Shown: positions 11,101 to 22,186, numbered from the stretch's first letter. The stretch: DNA of 64,000 nucleotides from Ornithodoros turicata (GCF_037126465.1 NC_088207.1:39554143-39618142); one strand, 5' to 3'. The notes: generated by a model from the sequence alone, not told the origin. Numbers and translations are program-made.

Positions 11101-14100
11101 TCAACATACGAGAAAGCACGCACCTTTCGACCACCATGACGACTGCCAGGATCCTCCTGAAAACATTGATAAAGCTTCTCAAAGTATAGGGTTGTTAAGA
11201 GCTCTGCTGCAACATGACTGTTTCTCTCGCACGTTATCGTTACAATTCATTACAATTCATTGAGATTACCATTTGCATTTCGTGCTGGTCTCACAGGCGA
11301 AAACTTGCCGGCTAAACAATCGTGGTGGTTAATTTGACAGAGTTGGCTGTGTAGGAGCAACCGTGATCATGCTTACTCTTTTATTTTATGGGAGATTTGG
11401 AAAGTGATGCCTCATAGACTTGATGCCCCATGTTTGAGAAAGATTAGTTTGAATGAAAGTGTCTTTCACGACTTACAACGCGAGTGAGGAGGAGCGAGTC
11501 TCTGCAGCGAAAATGGCTGTTTGCTGTCACATTTTAAAGCAGCAGTAAAATGTTCAGCTCCATAAATGTTTTTAAGCTGCGGCGCGTTGTGCAACAAATA
11601 AAGTGAACGAAGGTTGCAGCTGGCTTGCGAGAGGACTCTACACATCTTAGGAACCCTCCTTTCCTTCAAAAGCCGTTTCAGTGGACGTGGGTAGTCGTCG
11701 TCATTCCGGGACGTACGCAGTCCCGATGGGAGGGCTGGTCACATGACTCGTGACGTAGCCCGACGCGACTGAAGGGCATTAGCAGCTTTGGTAACAGTAT
11801 AGCACACGGAGTTTCCGTGGCAAATGAGAGCTTGTTGCTGCCCCTCCCTGATGATCACGAAGGTCTGCTGACGTCACGCGAGGTGATCTGGCCGGACCAA
11901 TGACCTTTCGCCGCCGTTCGCCGGGCCGTTTGATTGCGCAGTAATAATACACCGCACAGCAAAAATACTGTGCATGTCGGACCCTGACAGACTACTGGAT
12001 TAATGAAACGGGGCTTCTAGCCATGTTGAATGCATTAGCATTGCGTAGAAAAATGACTTTTTGTAGTTACAATGACGAACACGTGTTTCATGATAAAACA
12101 GCGAAACTACGATACAGTACTGAATTTTGTTTTGTGAATTGTGGCATTTCAACAATAATAGTGAAAGGGAGTAAAACTAACATATCCCCCTGTTGCCTTG
12201 TGGATGTTCAAGCACTACTTAAGTTATGTGCTCTGAAAGTCTATCAATAGAACTACACGTTGTAAAGAAGAGAAAGCGAGAGCCCGCATTACACTCAAGA
12301 GCGCAATATTCGGTCAACTTACGAGACCAATTCCCGCTATGAGTACGGCATCGCTGATGGCGTCTAGCAGGTACTCCAAGCCGAAGAGGGCATCGAAGAT
12401 CCAGCCTCCTTCTGCGCATATACGAAACAAATCTGTTTCCCGGTGAAAGTAACTGTGGAGAAGACACTGGAAAGATGCGCTTCACGTACCAAGGCGTCTG
12501 CCGTCGAACTCCTTGTTTCTCACCCAGCCGAAGCAATGGAGCAGGAACACAACAGAGTTGACGCACTACACGATAAACGCATTGGTTAAAAGCGTAAAGC
12601 ATTGGTTGCGTTAAGTAGGCGCCCCGGAGCGCGAGTGTTTCAGACTCCACTCACTTAACGCGACACAAGCACCACTCGCGCACCCGGGAGTGCGAGACTC
12701 CGAGCCGCTCTCCGCGCACCCGTTTTGAAATGGGGGCTTTGAAGCAGCTGGCTAACCTTTTCAGTGACTTTCATCTTTCATCGTTCATTTCTTAGGCAAA
12801 TTGAGGCTTTGTATGTATTTGTCCCTTCTATGTTGTTCCAGCCTCAGAACATCAGTTGTTTCATGTTCATCAGTTGCCGCTTGCGTCGATCCCGTCGTAT
12901 GAATGTGCGTGCGAGTGAGCAAAAATGTAAGAGTGAAAGGAGGATGAGTGAGAGAGAGTGGCTGGTTTGTCCATTCAGATGACGCACCCTGGAAGTGGCT
13001 GAGAAGGCGTGTTAGCTTAGCTCAATTGGTAGAGCCCTGGACCGGCAATCCAGAAGATGTGGGTTCGAGTCCTACAGCTGGCTAACCTTTTCAGTGACTT
13101 TCGTCTTTCATCGTTTGTATCGGATTTGTATGTATTTGTCCCTTCTATGTTGTTCCAGCCTCAGAACATCAGTTGTTTCATGTTCTTCAGCGCCCGGGTG
13201 CTTGAGCTTTTCCGTGACGTACTTCCTGTTGAGCGCCGGCAGGACGACCTTCGAAGTGTGGGGTCGGAAGCAAAATACGAACTTACTATGTTAATCAGTG
13301 CTCCGATTTCAGTAAATTGTAGTATTTTTATAACTGTTATCAATTAGTGGACAACTTCCACGCGGATATCGGCGGTTATTCGCGGGAAATGCGGTGCTTT
13401 AATGCAGCCATATCTTCACGCCATGCCGCCGTCTTCACAGTAAACAGCTCCTATGACGTCTGTTGCAACTTTCCATCTTTTCCATTTCATCTGCTGTTAC
13501 AAGGAAAAGTCCTCACAACCGTAGTCGTCTCTCCCAACGTTCCTACGTCCTACGTCTGTGTACTGCACGAGCAGACAACAGGATGCGGCATCACGGGGCG
13601 AGCACTGTAGTGATCCAAAGTTGCTTTTCGCGGATAGTGTCATACTCCCGATTTGAGTGCGCCAAAAGAGGGGCGCCTACTTAACGCAACCATTCATTGC
13701 GTCTACCGCGCTCAAAGAAGTGGCGTCAGTGAACATTACACGTTTCCACGAATTTTCGAAAGACACCGCAATACTTGTTTCGGATTCTCCAAGAGTAGGT
13801 GACGTCACCGAGAGACCTAGCCTGTCTCCCCTGGCAACGGCTCGCCTTCCCGCGGTATCCGCCCCACGTTGGAAGACTGTTAGGGTGGGTTCACACGAGG
13901 GACGCATCCCCGGGATAAGTCCGCGGATGGTGGAAACGTCACAGCCTATACGTCATCAAAATGTGCGTCTTCTCCGGTCCGCGGAGGACCGGAATCCCAC
14001 CACGGACCATTCGTTTCCGACCCGGTCCCCGTGTTGGCGGTGGACTTGAGGACGGAGCAACGTCTTTTGACTATTGTTTATTCTTTCGACAGGCTTTTTT

Positions 14101-15390
14101 ACAGCTGTGACCGCTGAAGCAGAGGAGATTCGAAGAACCGCGTAATAAAAAGAAATCGTATACGGGTCTTCACGAAGCAAGAAAAAATGGGGAAAACGAG
14201 GGTTCTGCTACGAGCAAGCGGATCTCCAATACGATACCCACTATAGCACGGCGTTGAAATGTGTCCTTAGTGCACGGTACAACAACAACAGATAAATTAT
14301 GATTATGACGGGTTTTGTATATGCATACGTCGTTTTGTACTGTAAATAGCTTTTACTACGGTTCCAGAAGCGACGCACTTAACGCGACACAAGCATCACT
14401 CGCGCACCCGGGAGGTGCGAGACCCCGATCCACTCCCCGCGCACCCGTTTTGGAATGGGGGCTTTGAAGCAGACGACAAGCACCCGGGTGCCGGAGATTT
14501 TCCGTGACACGGATAATGCGGTTATTTGCGTAAAATGCAGTGCTTATTCCGTAGTGGCATTTTAAGATAATATCGAGTTATTCTTTATAGCATTCGAATG
14601 GTAGCACCCCCACATCTTCATGAACCCCACACTCTTAAAAAAAGGGCGTACTTTAACTCTTTTCCTTGCCACATGTCACTCCCTTTTTAGAGAGTACGTT
14701 TACTCTCAAAAAGGAGTCTCCTCACTTTCTTCAGACCCTTTAACTCCCTACTGGAGAGTAATATTACACTCTGAAGAGTCTGCAGGGAGTGAGGGGACTC
14801 CTTTTTTACAGTAAACGTACTCTTCAAAAAGGGAGTGGTATATGTGGCAAGGAAAGGAGTTAAAGTACACCCTTTCTTTTTAAAGAGTGCACCGTCCATT
14901 TAGCATTACAATTTTTTTTTGGGGGGGGGTTGCCGCATTACCCTGCATTTCTTGCGGCACAGAACTGACTTTCGGAAAAATTAACAGTATATGTGCGGAA
15001 CTGCTCGTATTGATAAAAAAACATAATCGGTGAATTAACTCGGTGAATTGTATATGCAGCCAACGTCATGGTGTGTTGTGTTCCTGTGTGTCTCGAGCAA
15101 TTTTATGAACTTCAATGACGTAGCACCCGCGGCGGGAATTACAGATTCCTAAAAGACACGAGAGTGGGGGGAAATGACCACATGTATAGGGTAAGCAAAG
15201 AATAATAAGCACCCATAGTTGAGAGCGCACTTACCAAGCATGCCGCGGTAAGAAACAAAACAAGAGTCTGCGTATTGAGCCCGCATTTGTGGAAGACGTT
15301 GAATCGTTCCTTGACTGAAGATAATGCCTGATGATGAGACGGTGAGTTTGGTTCTGGTGTGACTGGTTGTTCCGTCCCATCGTCCTTCAT
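8146..15390 (-). CDS. Small multi-span membrane protein (DUF4728-like layout), six coding exons
   Basis: I assembled this from phase-compatible exons on the minus strand: 15390-15235, 12565-12490, 12411-12323, 10949-10803, 9226-9173 and 8688-8146, giving about 354 residues. The start is the first ATG after an in-frame TGA. Residues 1-36 are hydrophilic (MKDDGTEQPVTPEPN). A first membrane segment lies at about 41-63 (TQTLVLFLTAACL|CVNSVVFLLHCFGW), a second at about 90-117 (YLLDAISDAVLIAGIGLLMC). A loop with N-x-S/T sites follows (SSNGTRPANAT, exon 4). Then comes IPTYVVVDLVFTVLAFMK running into LCILYGVYYMYLRSL, one or two spans. The tail of about 160 residues is Pro/Ser-rich, probably cytoplasmic. 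Donors and acceptors fit the consensus (for example TTG|GTAAGT, CTC|GTAAGT, TCT|GTAAGT). Layout resembles arthropod DUF4728-type proteins, a weak family call; function unknown. Introns hold a SINE and two inverted-repeat elements. Confidence 0.72.
9637..9644 (+). promoter_or_regulatory. Isolated TATA-box-like site
   Basis: TATAAAAG lies in a good context, with a plausible initiator about 30 bases downstream (ATCGTTTC, near 9665-9672). No coding exon could be matched to it on the plus strand, and it falls inside an intron of the minus-strand membrane protein gene. It may belong to a mobile element or be chance. Confidence 0.2.
12604..13691. mobile_element. Inverted-repeat DNA element interrupted by a SINE
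   Basis: The left end GGTTGCGTTAAGTAGGCGCC (from 12604) is matched by its reverse complement at 13670-13691. Interior sequence at 12655-12748 (TTAACGCGACACAAGC..CACTCGCGCACCCGGGAG..GGGGGCTTTGAAGCAG) and 13190-13420 (GCCCGGGTGC..TTTTCCGTGAC..GGTTATTCGCG) is collinear with one uninterrupted copy at about 14375-14545. The missing middle is the SINE at 12749-13190, so the SINE inserted into this element. No transposase is readable. Confidence 0.65.
12749..13190 (+). mobile_element. tRNA-derived SINE (Ruka-like), full copy preceded by a partial copy
   Basis: A tRNA-like head carries an A box (TAGCTCAATTGG, 13018-13029) and a B box (GGTTCGAGTCC, 13062-13072). Its anticodon arm is CTGGA-loop-TCCAG with GGC in the loop. 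It is followed by a tail running GCTGGCTAACCTTTTCAGTG..TATTTGTCCCTTCTATG..CAGCCTCAGAACATCAG. The same tail occurs alone at 12749-12868, then an unrelated spacer (12869-13008) leads to the head, so the unit looks like a tail-head-tail dimer. The literature family this best resembles is Ruka, a SINE from ixodid ticks; the match is from memory of its layout, not from alignment. Confidence 0.65.
14375..14545 (+). repeat. Uninterrupted second copy of the element interior at 12655-13420
   Basis: TTAACGCGACACAAGC, CACTCGCGCACCCGGGAG, GGGGGCTTTGAAGCAG, CACCCGGGTGCC and TTTTCCGTGACAC occur in the same order as in the SINE-split copy. It shows what the pre-insertion sequence looked like. Boundaries are approximate. 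Confidence 0.6.
14629..14890. mobile_element. Near-perfect fold-back element of about 260 bp
   Basis: The left arm (CACTCTTAAAAAAAGGGCGT, then ACTTTAACTC, CTTGCCACAT, CACTCCCTTTTT, GAGTACGTTTACT, AAAAAGGAGTC) is repeated as the reverse complement in the right arm up to 14890. The two arms meet around 14755, leaving a very small loop. Transcribed, this would fold into a long hairpin. It lies in intron 1 of the membrane protein gene. No coding content. Confidence 0.7.
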
Positions 15391-16426
15391 CGCCGAGCCG
15401 GTCACAATCTTCCAGAAGACACTTTCTTCTTTCTTTCAATGAGCTTGTGCCACCGCGAAAGAGCAGCGTACTGCACGTTCTTGTTTTCTTTCACCTCACA
15501 AAGGCATGCATGATGGCAGCGATTCCCTCAGACCAGACATGTACAAGATACTCAAGAATGTATTTAAGATAAGATAATAAATCCTAACGTTAGAATGTAA
15601 TTAAGATAGAGTATAAATACATGAAAATTAAAGTAATTAAGATAGAGTACAAAATACTTCAAAAAGTATTTGAAATACAATTAAGATACTATTTATCCTT
15701 GAACGCAAAAGGTCACCGGTCACTGGTCAATGCCGCAAGTCGCCGCTATGTGACATGAATCATCGAAACCCCGCGCACTACCCTATCTGCCGCTGTGTGA
15801 TAGGAGTCATCTAAACACAAGTCCCCCCAAAAAAAGATGACAGAGATACCACATAACTCCACTAAGTATATGTGACCCAGAACAAAGCAAACTTCTAGCA
15901 GGTCCCTGCTCGGCGAGGTCAGAATTCGGCGTCACGGCGTCAGGGCACACATAATAGAACCCTCACTGGCAAAGGATTAGTACACACGGGGCAAGATCTC
16001 TAAATGGAGACTTCCAAGAAGGGCCAATGTCCGTATCAAGTCCGAGAGACTCAGGAAATTTCCACTGAACAAGCAAGATAATGGAAAGACGAGACACAAA
16101 GTTTGAGAGGGAGATCCAAAATATGTACTTAGAGTATTGAGTAGAAAATACCATAAAATATATTTTAAATAGAGTACAAATACACAAAACAAAAGTATTG
16201 AGTAAAGTACCAAAATACCGCAAATTTTATTTAAAATACAGTATTTTAAATACAATACTCCAAATATGTACAAGTCTGCCTCAGACCCCGTACGGACTCC
16301 CAAAATGTTTGGTAGCGCCCTTTATCTCCTGTGCAAGGGCTTTGTTAGTATTGCAGCTCTAGGCAAAATGTCAGCAATGGTAGATAGTACTGTTACCAAC
16401 GTAGCTGAATTAATTACTCCCTCCCC
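15391..16426. other. Gene-free stretch, partly an AT-rich repeat
   Basis: From 15545 to about 15690 and again 16125-16262 the sequence alternates short TATTTAAGATA, AGTACAAAATAC and AAATACAATAC words, as in decayed AT-rich elements whose ends resemble GGGATGGGCAGTATTT-type transposons. Between them, 15700-16120, nothing is recognisable. No exon is supported. Confidence 0.35.
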
Positions 16427-17115
16427 AATAGACCTCTCCCTGTTTGTAAACAAATGACGTCATAGCGTTCGACAGCGCCACCAATTTGTAGGTTTAGTGT
16501 AGTAAGTTTAGGTGTATAGTGACTGTAGGAAATCCCGACGACAGCGCTCAGAGAGCACGGCTCGCTTACACGAGCTTCTGAGGATGGCGTTAAGGAATTT
16601 CCTCAGAGCCATCCTCAGAGCCAGAAGCTTTGCCGGAGGTCTACGGGGGAGTAGCGTTCAGCGCGTGCCCGAAGCACTACCGAAGCTACTGAAGACACCA
16701 CTGAATAATTTCCTCAGCATTCGTGCAAGCAGACCCACAACTGCATTCGAACCCCGTACCCCTCCCAGTCTCTGCATGGATATCTCAACCGCTTTGCCAC
16801 GAGAGCTTTGACTAAGAGACGCCTTCCTGTTTGCAAAAAATGACGTCATAGTGTTCGACAGCGCCACCAATTTGGTAGAGTTGAACTATACGCTGGAGGA
16901 TAGAGGCGAACAAGGTCGCGCCCGAAAGCCTTGAAAGTTTTGAGGGGATTACGATGGTCCCTGCAAAGGACGCGCGACCTTCGGTCCTACTCTTCTTTCA
17001 ATAGGAGGCAGCGAACAAATGCCCATTCGTGGAACCCAGCACTCCCCTTCCGATTTGTTTCGGTTTCAGTCTGTTTACCAACGTCATGATGACGTTTCTC
17101 GGGTACAGGCCTATT
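16427..17115. mobile_element. AATAGACCTCT-family inverted-repeat element, long copy with an internal duplicate
   Basis: The left end is AATAGACCTCTCCCTGTTTG followed by TAAACAAATGACGTCATAG and TTCGACAGCGCCACCAA. The right end is CGTCATGATGACGTTTCTCG then GGTACAGGCCTATT, the complement of the family's other terminus. The left subterminal block is present twice (16443-16490 and 16827-16875), with unrelated sequence between, so the copy has been duplicated or invaded. Palindromic ATGACGTCAT-type sites occur near the ends. No transposase. Confidence 0.65.
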
Positions 17116-17149
17116 TTTGCAAAACTTGCCGAGGCACTTCCCAGAGACG

Positions 17150-17860
17150 TTACTCATGCGGCGTACGCCTGCACGCCCATCGTCCTCACTGCGTCACGGA
17201 CAGACGTTACCTCACTCATCCTCTTACAGTATCTCTGATGGGATTCGGGGGTTTCTGAGCGCGCGAGGAGCAAATTGTACTAATGTCACGCTACGCCCAT
17301 AGTCTCCACTGCGTCACAGAGAGACGTTACCGTTCGACGTTCGAAAAAAAGAAAGAAAGAAAAGAACAGGTGAGCATCATACCAAACACGAACCACCCTG
17401 ATACCGAATGCAACATTCACATTCATTTTGCACGAGTAATTAATTCGTAAATGGTGACAACAGCAAACCGAAATGCGAAGAGCACAAAACAGAGCTCCAT
17501 ACTACATAGGTTCGTCCGGAGGAGGATACCGTGACGTCACCCTGCATTGTCGTCTGCTTCGAAACCTGCGTTCTCCGGATACCGGCGAAGTGCTCGCTTC
17601 ATAATAAAATCGTTTGAATAAGACCTGCGCTGTTTTGGAACGTGATATTTCGTACACATGTTCCTGAGAACCCAAAAGGTTACGGATATACCACAACTTT
17701 TGTGGTGATTTTGTTGCGGAGTCCCACTTTAAGATATCTCCGGCGGAGTTTATGGGATTCACAGAAGGCGAGGAGCAGAGTCGATTGACGTTGCACCACG
17801 CCCATCGTCTCCACTGCGTCACAGAGAGACGCTACCTCACTCATCCTCTTTCAGTCTCTC
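17150..17860 (+). repeat. Three copies of a short block: CGCCCATCGTC..ACTGCGTCAC..AGACG..ACC
   Basis: The block CGCCCAT(C/A)GTC, CACTGCGTCAC, AGAGAGACG(T/C)TACC occurs at about 17175-17215, 17293-17332 and 17797-17838; two copies continue into CTCACTCATCCTCTT. The spacing is irregular, so it is a dispersed sub-repeat rather than a satellite. No gene is seen in this stretch. Confidence 0.5.
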
Positions 17861-18795
17861 TGAGTTGAGGGACGGTTTGCGCGTGGGGATCAAAAACCTG
17901 TTGCTCGCCCTATACAGGTCAGCTTGTTCTTGGGAAAGGACGCATGGTAAGTATTTATCGCAAAAAAAAAAAAAACCCGAAGGCTTTCACAATTCACACA
18001 ATCTTCACAATTCATGGAAATTGCAGCGTACACCACACACACACACACACACACAAAAGGGCACTTGAAAATGTAAACTTGGGTGGTGACACACACACAT
18101 ACACACACAAAGAAGTACGTTATAAACAATACGGGCATCCAGTAGATGACCACCAGGGAAGGGTAACGGGCATATTTTCGTTACCGTTCCAATTTTCGTT
18201 GCTACATTATTTTCGTCTCCGTTTCTGATACCAGCCCTTTAATTTCGTTTCCGTTACGCTTCTGGTACTGTTTCCGGTAATGGAACGACTGTTAGAGCTG
18301 AGAGAGGACAGCCTTTTCAGCACTGCCAGCATCCAAATTTGCCTAAGTGCTGCCTCAATACCAGGCGTACACACCACACGAGTAATTTCGCACCGGTGGG
18401 ATCCGTACATTTCACGGGATTTTTTTTTATTGTCAAAATCCATAGAAACATGTCTTTATCCCATAATGTGTCATGCTCACTCTCTTGAGCCCAGCAACTC
18501 AAGATGGTCGTGACCAAACCTCCTTGCAATTTTGCATAGATAGGCAGACGCTCTCAGTAGTAAACAATACTGCAATATATACACGGTGAAATGAATTTTT
18601 GTGATTACGATTGGGGAGTTTCATCGCCGGGGAGCGATACTCTACCCCATTACTGCTGGTGATGCGGTGAAATGGAATAATGAGTTCTAAATGTCGTGGA
18701 ACATGCCGCGTAGGTCACATGAGCGACGGACGCATTGTAAAGATCCAATATATTGCGCTTGCCATACTCATACATATGGTATTCAGTGCACATAG
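17861..18795. other. Gene-free stretch with CA repeats
   Basis: It contains a poly-A run (17961-17974), a CA microsatellite (about 18035-18055) with a second shorter one (18091-18109), and a GTAACGGGCAT..TTTCGTTACCGTT patch (18160-18290) that resembles the end of a decayed DNA transposon. No coding evidence. Confidence 0.35.
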
Positions 18796-19534
18796 CAGGG
18801 TGTTTCAGATAACGTGTAAAAAATATGTTGAAAATCGACTTGTCTGAATATGATGGTGTCGACGCTATTTATCTCGGGAGCACTTTTATCAAATTTAATT
18901 CGCGAGAAATTGAATTTTCCCAATGGAACTCCGAAATTTGCCAGGTCAACCTCACGTTTTGTTGAGAGGAACAGAAAGCACTTGTCGGGTTCACCCCCAT
19001 TCTATTGCAAAATACATTCACCACGAGGAGGCCGACCCTGCTCAGATCTCCCAGAGCTGAGATCTCCGAAATAAGCGACGCGAGGAGGCCATGTACCGGT
19101 CCTTTCACTTTTCCAAGCTTCTGCTGATAACGGCAGCGTAGTTGCAACCCAGTTATCTGAAATACGAGTGAGAAGAAAACAGGAAGGGGGTGGGAGACTG
19201 TTTTTCTTCCGCAAACTGAGCTCGGCCGACAATTTGGTCGCCTCGAAACGGAAGTTTTTGCATTTTTTTTAGCTGTTACCAAAGTAATAGAGAACTATTT
19301 TGCGATGTGGTAAATCCGACGTGCGCTTTGCTTTTTGTGAAAAAGAGAGTGACACGTGAGGCTGACTTGACAAATTTTGGCGATAAATATTGGCAAAATT
19401 CAATTTCTCGCGAATTAAATTTGATAAAAGTACTCAGAAGCAATCTCCACCGAGATAAATAGCGTTGATCCCATAATGTTCAGACAAGTGATATTTTACT
19501 ACGATTTTTTTATCACGTTAGGTGTAACACTCTG
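18796..19534. mobile_element. Inverted-repeat element of about 740 bp with CAGGGTGTTTCAGATAACG ends
   Basis: The left end CAGGGTGTTTCAGATAACGT is complemented by ATCACGTTAGGTGTAACACT CTG at 19514-19534. The inverted similarity extends inward for well over 100 bases (ATCAAATTTAATTCGCGAGA at about 18887-18906 against its complement at about 19409-19428). The CAGGGTGT terminus suits the Tc1/mariner superfamily. No transposase frame is readable. Confidence 0.65.
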
Positions 19535-19544
19535 TATTACTGGG

Positions 19545-19774
19545 AATAGACCTCTGTTTGTAAACAAATGACGTCATAGTGTTCGACAGCGCCACCAGTT
19601 GGTAGAGTTGAACTGTGCTCGAAGCTATGGGGGCGAACAAGGTCGCGCCCGAAAGCCACGGTCTTCACGGGATTTAGGGGAAGTGTCCATTCTTGGAACC
19701 CAGCTCTCCCCTTCCGATCTGTTTCGGTCTGTCTCGGATAGAGGTTTATAGTCTGTCTCGGATAGAGGTTTATA
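19545..19774. mobile_element. AATAGACCTCT-family element, short copy
   Basis: It starts AATAGACCTCTGTTTGTAAA and continues with ATGACGTCATAGTGTTCGAC, AGCGCCACCAGTTGGTAGAG and AAGGTCGCGCCCGAAAGCC, as in the copies at 16427 and 49765. The right end carries CTCCCCTTCCGATCTGTTTC and a terminal GATAGAGGTTTATA block that is itself tandemly duplicated with a 23-24 base period. Confidence 0.6.
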
Positions 19775-20061
19775 GTCACCAAAACACAAAAATAAAATGA
19801 AATGTCACTCATGTCATCGTACAACAGGAATAGCTATATATTCCCAGGATTTTCATCTCGGATGGAAGGGGGGCGGTTGGTGTCCTGTAGGGGGCTGTGA
19901 CGCCCATATCTGTTGCTTTGTGCAATTTTGGCCTTTCTGGTTAGAGCCCTCGCTACGACAGAATCGCGGCGTGGTCTGCCTGTAGGCACAGCGCGGCGCG
20001 GCGAGTGGAGAGGGAAGGAGAGCGCGCGTCGGCAGTGGAGCGTGCAGCTGCGTGGGCGCGC

Positions 20062-20188
20062 CATGGGTTATGAAAGCTGTGCGGAGGAGCGACGACGAAC
20101 GAAGGCCGAGGCTGCGAGACGGCGCCCTCAGGCTGAATCGGAGGAAGCCCGAAAGGCTCGTTTGGCTGGAGATGCTGTCTTGCGCTAG
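20062..20188 (+). pseudogene. Short relic of an STPR-type ORF
   Basis: The plus strand reads from an ATG for 41 codons. It contains a single basic unit (TKAEAARRRPQAESEEARKA, then RLAGDA) with the same A-E-A-x-R-R...E-S-E-E-A-x-x-x-R-L-A pattern as the 23-residue repeats at 4062-4571, then stops. The region around it (19850-20290) is GC-rich and looks like a repeat. I read it as a truncated member of the same repeat-protein family, not a functional gene. Confidence 0.4.
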
Positions 20189-20591
20189 CGTTGTGCAGGG
20201 TCGTGTGAAGGGTTGTGTAGCGTTTTTCGCCCCCCCCCCCAATTCGCGTAGGGGTGGTCCGTGAAAATCCATGCCCAAATTCAATACCAGACTATCATTT
20301 TCATTTCCTGTCTGCTAAAAATAGGGCGGGCCTCAGACTTCTCAATAGCCCTGGTGGGGCACTGCGCGTCCGAGACTCAAGCGTGCCCAGGTGCCCCTTG
20401 AAGTCACTCGGCCAAAAATCAGCAGTTTGTCCCTTTTGCCAAGCATCAATTTGAAGATTTTTTTGTTTTCCGCAAGTAGGGCACTATCGGAAAATTCGAG
20501 CGCAGACACACGCGTATATGCGACGTCCGTGTGACATCTTGACGGTCGGGGGGTCCCCCTTCCCCTTGGCGCCAGGTCTCTGTCGCTTCAG

Positions 20592-20697
20592 CGTAGTTGT
20601 AGTAGTAGTAGTAGTAGTAGTTAGTAGTAGTAGTAGGAGTAGTAGTAGTAGGAGTAGTAGTAGTAGCAGTAGTAGTAGTAGGAGTAGGAGTAGGAGC
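20592..20697. repeat. GTA trinucleotide microsatellite with GGA interruptions
   Basis: About 35 GTA units, interspersed with GTAGGA variants. All frames are open across it, which explains the spurious poly-Val, poly-Ser, poly-Thr and poly-Leu frames there. Confidence 0.9.
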
Positions 20698-20699
20698 AA

Positions 20700-22186
20700 A
20701 CTTGACCTGTAACAATCGCCGACCCGCTTTGGTGGGGCTACAAAAATCTGGCTTTTTGACTTTTCAGGAATCATCCTCCAAGAAACTGGTCATTTCTTGC
20801 ATGTATTCTAGTCTTGCTCGCCTGATATTTTGGTAGTAATATGGTAATGGTGGTCGTATAACGCATAACGGAACGTACGGGATAACGTATTTTCCGACCC
20901 CAATATTTTGGGCAACTTTGGCAATATAGCTGTACCATATGGCTGTACTGACACAGTGCATGTGAAGAAGCCTGCACATATAGGCAGATGAGCATACATG
21001 TGCAATGCTCAACTGCACTTTTCGACACAACTGCACGCGTAATGACAGTGTCATACAGAATACAGACAAAATCCCCAGAATCTGATAAAAACGTCAAGGC
21101 TGCGGCCATGGGTTATGCTGTTACAGCAGTTCAGACGTTAACAATGTCGATATTTGCCACTCCCAAGCGTTAACAAAATTCTTGGGTGCATCCACAATGC
21201 ATAAAATAAAAATAAAATTGCACTGATTGCAAATACACTGCCTCCAGTGCTAGCATAGTATATGCCACAGTCACCATGTGCTACAATACCAAGGAACATG
21301 CTGATGAATTCGAAGATAGTAACAGAACGTGAAGTACAGTGGAGATCCTTACGAGTCTTGTCCTGTGTATCTCATGTTGTGTGTTGCGTCACTCTTTTGC
21401 TCAGTCTCAACGAAACAATTCCATATTCGAATCTACAGCAGCTTGCTCGCATTCTACTTCTATGTTCAGTGCTGGTTCTTCAGGCATCACTTGCAACATT
21501 TATCAATCTTAATGCTGTAGAAAAGCAATGGAAATAGTTTTCATTCACTGTATTTCATGGTAGCTCCCGTATGAGATCAAAATAATGCCAGTGTTATATG
21601 AACATATTTGGTGTGTTTCCTGGCATCTGAGAGAAGACGAGGAGGAGGAGGAAGATTGCAGGAGTTTCGAACATGCACAAAAGATTTTACACAAAAGAGA
21701 AATGGGAAGGCAGTATATATGCCATATAACAAAACTACATAATTCTGATTGGAACCAGATCCAGAAACCACTTTGTCAGTCCATGTGAGGCATAATAAAG
21801 ATAACTGTACAGAACATAACTATGTATTTCATTGCGAGATTTGTGGGAAAATGTGTACAACATGTATGCGAGAAAAATATACACTACATAATTACATTAT
21901 TATATCTCAGCCTCAAGCATCTCCTGAGCCCAAGACAAGCTCAAGTATTTTCGTCATCGTCCGGTTGGTCATCTTGCTGGATTGAACCCTCGTGTTCAAA
22001 GCATCAACAGCATCAGCAAGATTAAGTAGGTTTTCGGCATCAGATCTATCATCATCACAAGTGCTCCAGCTCATTTCGACGGGTACCATTGATTCTGTAA
22101 GATTACGAGACAAAGTGATGAAAAGTATTTCCCAAATACCCAAAATTAAATTGACAGAGAAGCGCATCCAAGGCAATGCGAGAACG
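20700..22186. other. 3' flank of the GANP gene, no further gene seen
   Basis: This is downstream of the GANP stop on the minus strand. It is AT-rich with short open frames on both strands and no recognisable motif. No consensus minus-strand AATAAA was found close to the stop, so the GANP 3' end could not be placed. Confidence 0.3.

Noticed and set aside
11466..11669. Minus-strand frame of 67 codons, considered as an exon of the membrane protein gene
   Set aside because: No phase-compatible splice sites, and the flanking exons already join in phase without it.
13012..13083. A tRNA gene (Ala-like, GGC in the anticodon loop)
   Set aside because: A and B boxes and the anticodon arm are present, but the base before the anticodon is C instead of the invariant U. 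The acceptor stem does not pair, and the sequence runs into a tail repeated at 12749. It is the head of a SINE.
20484..20774. Minus-strand frame with a long poly-Leu stretch and other homopolymer frames
   Set aside because: Produced by the GTA microsatellite at 20592-20697.
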